Assembly (NCBI RefSeq): GCF_000317795.1
Contig: NC_019791.1
Coordinates: 1,426,001 to 1,490,000, forward strand
Length of the DNA: 64,000 nt
Direction of reading: 5' to 3'
Source: Caldisphaera lagunensis DSM 15908
Lineage (GTDB): Archaea > Thermoproteota > Thermoprotei_A > Sulfolobales > Acidilobaceae
Shown here: positions 60,074 to 64,000 of the stretch, piece by piece
Numbering within the stretch: position 1 is the stretch's first letter
How the letters are laid out: each line of letters opens with the position of its first letter
Program-made: the position numbers and the translations under genes
The notes under the pieces: generated by a model
What the model was told of the DNA's origin: nothing
The model's database searches: none
The model's input: the letters and a program-made list of their open reading frames with translations, nothing else

Positions 60074-60292
60074 ATGTGCTGGTTTGGTTGCGGATTTGGA
60101 CCAATGTTTGGTTATGGATTTGGTTATGGACCATATTATAGCCCATTTTGGTTTATATTTCCTTTAATTGGATTTTTAGTTATGTTAGCTTTTATAGGAA
60201 TAATTATATGGGTTATAGTCAGAGTTGTTAATAGAGAATCCCATTATATGCGTAATCATAATGATAACCATGGATGTTCTCAAGGTTCATAG
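60074..60292 (+). CDS. Small Gly/Phe/Tyr-rich membrane protein
   Basis: A 72-residue protein: aromatic and glycine-rich N-terminus (CWFGCGFGPMFGYGFGYGPYYS), one strong transmembrane segment (FPLIGFLVMLAFIGIIIWVIVRVV) and a hydrophilic C-terminus with His/Asn residues (SHYMRNHNDNHGCS). No family recognised. It has its own TATA-like box and so may be independently expressed. The His cluster could bind metal, which is speculative. Confidence 0.7.
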   Translation: MCWFGCGFGPMFGYGFGYGPYYSPFWFIFPLIGFLVMLAFIGIIIWVIVRVVNRESHYMRNHNDNHGCSQGS

Positions 60293-60645
60293 TTATTTAA
60301 TATAAATTATTTTTCAATGTAAATAATCTTAAATAATTTAGTTAGTTTGAAGATTAATGATGATCTTTATAGGATAGGTAAATCATGTTAGATAATTGGT
60401 TACTACCTTTAAAAATTTTAAAGGTGTACAAATTTAATATATGGCTAAAATCAAGAAAGGCTTATAGAAAATATATTATGCTTATATAAATAAATTGAAA
60501 GGCTAAAACAAAGATTATAAATTTTTTAATTATATAAATTAATAATTATTAAAGTTATAACTTAAAAATTATGCCTTTAAATTATATAAAAATTTTTATA
60601 TAAAATTTATATATCTATGAAAATAATAAGAAAAGAGGTGAAAAG
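60293..60645. other. 353-base intergenic region with the thermopsin promoter
   Basis: AT-rich DNA with a TATA-like TTTATATATCTA (60606-60617) about 30-40 bases before the thermopsin ATG and a GAGGTG site after it. An ATGATGA box-C-like sequence near 60357 has no matching D box. No gene recognised. Confidence 0.45.
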
Positions 60646-63525
60646 ATGGTTAAAACTTCTAATTTTAAGCTTGGAATGCTGTTAATTCTTTTTACTCTTT
60701 TATCATTAATCCTTATGATTCCATTCACGCATAGCATGAAAATAACAAAGTATGAAGGAACCAAAAACAATTTAAGCATGAAACCTATAAAAATTGGATT
60801 TCAATCGGGATTAAATGAAAGCGTAGGAATTAATGATAACGGTTCTATGCTAGTTAACAATAATGTAATTGATTATTCATATTCAACAAATTCTTTACTT
60901 GGCTATTTTTCTTTTAATGGTGGAGACTTTTATTCTGGTTCTCCAATTAACTATTCTGGTTTTTCTGTGCAGCTAAATTCAAATTTTAATGTAACTAATA
61001 GCATGACTTTATGGGCACAAGATGTTTTTGGTATTCAATATCAAAATGGTATTTATTATGTTTATATATTAGATAATCTATGGAATAGCACATATCCAAG
61101 CTTTAGCATCAATCAAAGCCTAGTAACTGGTAATGGTAACTTTTCAACCTATAATCAGCAAACTTTTTATTATAGCTTTGCCATTTCAAACAATAATATA
61201 ATTACATATGAAACCTTTGCACCATTTAATCTTTATGCAAAAATGGATATCAATCAAAGCAGTAATGGCTATCCACAAATTTACATGTATTATGATTTTC
61301 AAAATTCAACTTATAATTCAGGCTGGATTTTATATGATGTAATTACAATTCTCGTTAAATCTAACAACCCTCAATTTCTAACGGGAATTCAATCAATAAA
61401 TTCATACGCTCCTTACTCTCCTTTTGTAACCCAATGGGTTGTTGGGGGAGAAAGTAGTGGAGCACAATTAAGTGTTTACAATTGGAACGCTTCTATGTCA
61501 CTTTACTATGAGTATGAAGGAAAATATTATAGCGTACCAGACGCAATTAGTTTACAGCCATCATTTTTCACAGCTTATGCAACAGCAGAAAATGTTAATC
61601 AATATTATGGAATCCAAGAATATTATAATAGCAATCTTGGATTAGTTTATCAAATACAAGGAGAAAATAAACAGGAATTTCTATGGCAACCAAAAGCATA
61701 TTATGAATTAAATGGTAATAATTTAACTGTTTACCTAACTCCTCCTAACGGAGAATGGTTAATAAGTATAACTGGTAATAATTATTATAATGAAACCTTT
61801 GGAGATCATTCTCCAATCTCCTTTATTTTACCATATGGTGAATATAATATAAATGCAACTTTATTTGCAGGATCCCAAGGCATTGAAATATTACATAGCT
61901 CATTTAACGTAAGCGGTGGTACAGTTTATGTATCATCACCTGTTAATTTTTATGTTGATGGATTTTCACATCTAAGTGGTAACTATGAATTTACTACACC
62001 TGTTAATCTAACATTTCCGAATTTATATTATCAACGTAATAATAGTAGAATGGTATTCAAATATCTTATTGTTAATAATAAAATTGTCAACAGCAATACA
62101 ATAGTTTTATATACAAACGCAAATGTTACAGCTGTATATCAACAACAATATTTTGTTAGTTTCCCATTTGAATTGAAAGGTTATGTTAACAATATATATC
62201 AAACATTAAACAACAACTGGTATAATGAAGGAGACCAAATAATAATACCTAGTCAAATAATTTATAATGGAAGTTATACTAGGTATGTTATTTATAAACA
62301 ACAAACATATATAATAAATTCTTCTTTAAACATTATACCTCCTTATTACACTCAGTATTATGTTAAAGTTAATCAAACAATACCTGCAGAAATAAATGGG
62401 GTTAATTTAACATTATCGAGCAACTGGTTCAACAAATCATCTGTAATTACAATTTTCCATATATATTACTTTAATAGCACAGTTAGAGAAATAATAAATT
62501 CTAATATTAGTAAAATAGTTCTTGAGGGACCGATTTCTATAGGAATATATGCTTTATATCAATATTTAGATGTAATTATTTTGCCTAATGGAACGATTAG
62601 TAATTGGTTTAATTCAAACTATGTTATAACATTGCCTAGTATGATATATAATGGTAGTGAAGAAAGATATGTATTAAACCAAACACAACAGATAGTTGTT
62701 AATAAAGCATTTAACATTACTCCATCATACATAAAGCAGTTCTATATCATAATAAAATTACCAAATGAGACCGAAAGCAATTGGTTTAATTCAAACTATG
62801 TTATAACATTGCCTAGTATGATATATAATGGTAGTGAAGAAAGATATGTATTAAACCAAACACAACAGATAGTTGTTAATAAAGCATTTAACATTACTCC
62901 ATCATACATAAAGCAGTTCTATGATGTAATTATTTTGCCTAATGGAACGATTAGTAATTGGTTTAATTCAAACTATGTTATAACATTGCCTAGTATGATA
63001 TATAATGGTAGTGAAGAAAGATATGTATTAAACCAAACACAACAGATAGTTGTTAATAAAGCATTTAACATTACTCCATCATACATAAAGCAGTTCTATA
63101 TCATAATAAAATTACCAAATGAGACCGAAAGCAATTGGTTTAATCAGGGCTTTATAATAACATTGCCTAGTATGATATATAATGGTAGTGAAGAAAGATA
63201 TGTATTAAACCAAAGCAATGAAATTATTGTCCTACAACCTGTTGAAGAAGTTCCAATTTATACAAAACAATTCTTAGTTACAATTAATGGAGTTAGTAAA
63301 TGGTATAATAAAGGCTCAACAATAACATTAAGTGAATCCGTTCCAATATATGAGACTATAACTTGGGTTGGAAATTATACTTTGCCGAACAATTCAAATC
63401 TAACAATAAATGGTCCCATAATTGAAAATGCAAAGATATCAACAAATGACACATTTGTAGGTGGTGTAGTAATAGGTGTTATAATAATAGGTGCTATAGC
63501 AATTATCTTGACTAGAAGGCATTAA
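60646..63525 (+). CDS. Thermopsin-like secreted protein with C-terminal repeats and membrane anchor
   Basis: A 959-residue extracellular protein. The N-terminal signal segment (LGMLLILFTLLSLILMIPF) is followed by a thermopsin-family (peptidase family A5) domain (about residues 50-350), e.g. DVFGIQYQNGIYYVYILDNLWN and YYDFQNSTYNSGWILYDVITI. Thermopsins are acid proteases; the active residues cannot be named from sequence alone. Four nearly identical 59-residue units occupy residues 642-876, and a final helix (FVGGVVIGVIIIGAIAIIL) with RRH anchors it. It is rich in Asn/Tyr and NxS/T sites, as expected for a glycosylated surface protein. Confidence 0.87.
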   Translation: MVKTSNFKLGMLLILFTLLSLILMIPFTHSMKITKYEGTKNNLSMKPIKIGFQSGLNESVGINDNGSMLVNNNVIDYSYSTNSLLGYFSFNGGDFYSGSPINYSGFSVQLNSNFNVTNSMTLWAQDVFGIQYQNGIYYVYILDNLWNSTYPSFSINQSLVTGNGNFSTYNQQTFYYSFAISNNNIITYETFAPFNLYAKMDINQSSNGYPQIYMYYDFQNSTYNSGWILYDVITILVKSNNPQFLTGIQSINSYAPYSPFVTQWVVGGESSGAQLSVYNWNASMSLYYEYEGKYYSVPDAISLQPSFFTAYATAENVNQYYGIQEYYNSNLGLVYQIQGENKQEFLWQPKAYYELNGNNLTVYLTPPNGEWLISITGNNYYNETFGDHSPISFILPYGEYNINATLFAGSQGIEILHSSFNVSGGTVYVSSPVNFYVDGFSHLSGNYEFTTPVNLTFPNLYYQRNNSRMVFKYLIVNNKIVNSNTIVLYTNANVTAVYQQQYFVSFPFELKGYVNNIYQTLNNNWYNEGDQIIIPSQIIYNGSYTRYVIYKQQTYIINSSLNIIPPYYTQYYVKVNQTIPAEINGVNLTLSSNWFNKSSVITIFHIYYFNSTVREIINSNISKIVLEGPISIGIYALYQYLDVIILPNGTISNWFNSNYVITLPSMIYNGSEERYVLNQTQQIVVNKAFNITPSYIKQFYIIIKLPNETESNWFNSNYVITLPSMIYNGSEERYVLNQTQQIVVNKAFNITPSYIKQFYDVIILPNGTISNWFNSNYVITLPSMIYNGSEERYVLNQTQQIVVNKAFNITPSYIKQFYIIIKLPNETESNWFNQGFIITLPSMIYNGSEERYVLNQSNEIIVLQPVEEVPIYTKQFLVTINGVSKWYNKGSTITLSESVPIYETITWVGNYTLPNNSNLTINGPIIENAKISTNDTFVGGVVIGVIIIGAIAIILTRRH
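62569..63273 (+). repeat. Tandem 177-base repeats, four units in a 354-base higher-order array
   Basis: Units begin at 62569, 62746, 62923 and 63100. Units 1 and 3 are identical over 177 bases by direct reading. Units 2 and 4 share their first 45 bases, and unit 4 then diverges. The array encodes NWFNSNYVITLPSMIYNGSE-type modules within the thermopsin-like protein. Confidence 0.92.
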
Positions 63526-63610
63526 AATACAATTTTCTTTTTTAATATAAAATAAATTCATTTTTAAATTTTTATAGTTGATGTGAATTTATTATAAGTT
63601 CTCTTTTATT

Positions 63611-64000
63611 TTATTTATCTATACCCGTAAAAAATGATAAATACATAAATAAAAATCCCATTAAAATTCCTAATAAGCCTGCCAGCCATAGGCCTTTAAT
63701 AAAATCTAGGATAATCCAAGAAACAAGGTATTCTATATAAAATGATACAGAATAAACACTCTTTTTAGGAGATTTTCCCTTGTTGATTTTATAAATGGCA
63801 TAAAATATAAAAGAAACAATAGCCCATCCTATGAAATTTGTTATAGGTACCCCATAATAATCTCCTTTAGTTATCCAAACCCACAACTTTGCTTTATAAG
63901 ATAATAAAGGATCAAACGCTATATCAAGAGTAACCATACCTAAAACAGCTAATAGCCAATTTGATACTGCTAATGAGAAGAAACCTAACGAAGCCCAAAG
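63611..64000 (-). CDS. CruF-like carotenoid hydratase (5' part beyond the window)
   Basis: The C-terminal 129 residues of a membrane protein that runs off the right edge. The sequence GMVTLDIAFDPLLSYKAKLWVW, then GDYYGVPITNFIGWAIVSFIFYA, matches the DUF422/bisanhydrobacterioruberin hydratase (CruF) family used to make C50 carotenoids. Several hydrophobic helices follow. The frame is open to base 64000, so the internal ATG at 63937 is not the start. It is convergent with the thermopsin gene, about 85 bases apart. Confidence 0.8.
   Translation of the reverse strand, partial: LWASLGFFSLAVSNWLLAVLGMVTLDIAFDPLLSYKAKLWVWITKGDYYGVPITNFIGWAIVSFIFYAIYKINKGKSPKKSVYSVSFYIEYLVSWIILDFIKGLWLAGLLGILMGFLFMYLSFFTGIDK

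Noticed and set aside
60350-60400. ATGATGA box-C-like sequence upstream of the thermopsin gene
   Set aside because: No CTGA D box or internal C'/D' pair follows at guide-RNA spacing.
63611-63937. A complete 108-residue membrane protein starting at 63937
   Set aside because: The frame stays open to the window edge with family-like sequence, so this is a partial gene.

Overview
The window is archaeal and most likely comes from a low-GC, acidophilic, thermophilic crenarchaeon of the Acidilobales, close to Caldisphaera; the genus is an inference from gene content and base composition, not a database match. Supporting features are an archaeal RNA polymerase with split A'/A'' subunits, ribosomal proteins S26e, L40e, L18a and L30e, translin, prefoldin, Rio2, an EF-1 alpha-type elongation factor, TATA-like boxes, Shine-Dalgarno sites of the GGTG/GAGGTG type with many TTG starts, tRNAs with introns at unusual positions, and a thermopsin-family secreted protein. 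The coding DNA is AT-rich and densely packed, while the tRNAs stand out as GC-rich islands.

Layout. 1-9.4 kb holds information-processing and small metabolic genes: DNA ligase (its start lies one base outside the window), RNase P subunit Rnp4, tRNA-Thr, a THUMP methyltransferase, phosphoglycerate mutase, UPF0200/UPF0201, adenosine-specific kinase, NMN adenylyltransferase, a Nop2/Sun RNA methyltransferase with a PUA partner, and an FKBP. A clear box C/D guide sRNA follows at 9.42 kb, then a phosphoesterase and tRNA-Glu. 10.5-22.2 kb carries a YjbQ protein, an XPD-like helicase, DUF763, tRNA-Ile, an MgtC/DUF4010 membrane protein, an ABC exporter, L40e, and a translin operon (translin, unknown, DUF1464). 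22.4-31.6 kb has S26e, L18a-prefoldin-FtsY, three tandem four-CBS proteins facing SAM synthetase, DUF460 and Rio2.

32.9-36.9 kb is the most distinctive block: a sulfur-relay operon of DsrE, TusA and two sulfide:quinone-reductase-like flavoproteins, each followed by a DUF1641 protein. It has a promoter-proximal inverted repeat, and an ArsR-like regulator is encoded nearby. I infer a sulfane-sulfur or sulfide oxidation module that feeds electrons to the membrane.

37.0-49.3 kb is the RNA polymerase/str cluster (tRNA-Lys, rpoH, rpoB, rpoA1, rpoA2, rpl30e, nusA, rps12, rps7, tuf, rps10). It is interrupted by an oppositely oriented bifunctional-nuclease-domain gene. tRNA-Ser and carAB follow. 54-64 kb is an envelope and secretion region: a dehydrogenase, a membrane-anchored penicillin-acylase-family hydrolase, a nitrilase-family amidase, small membrane proteins, a 959-residue thermopsin-like protein with near-identical internal repeats, and the 3' part of a CruF-like carotenoid gene running off the right edge.

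I saw no CRISPR array, insertion sequence, rRNA gene or recognisable replication origin.
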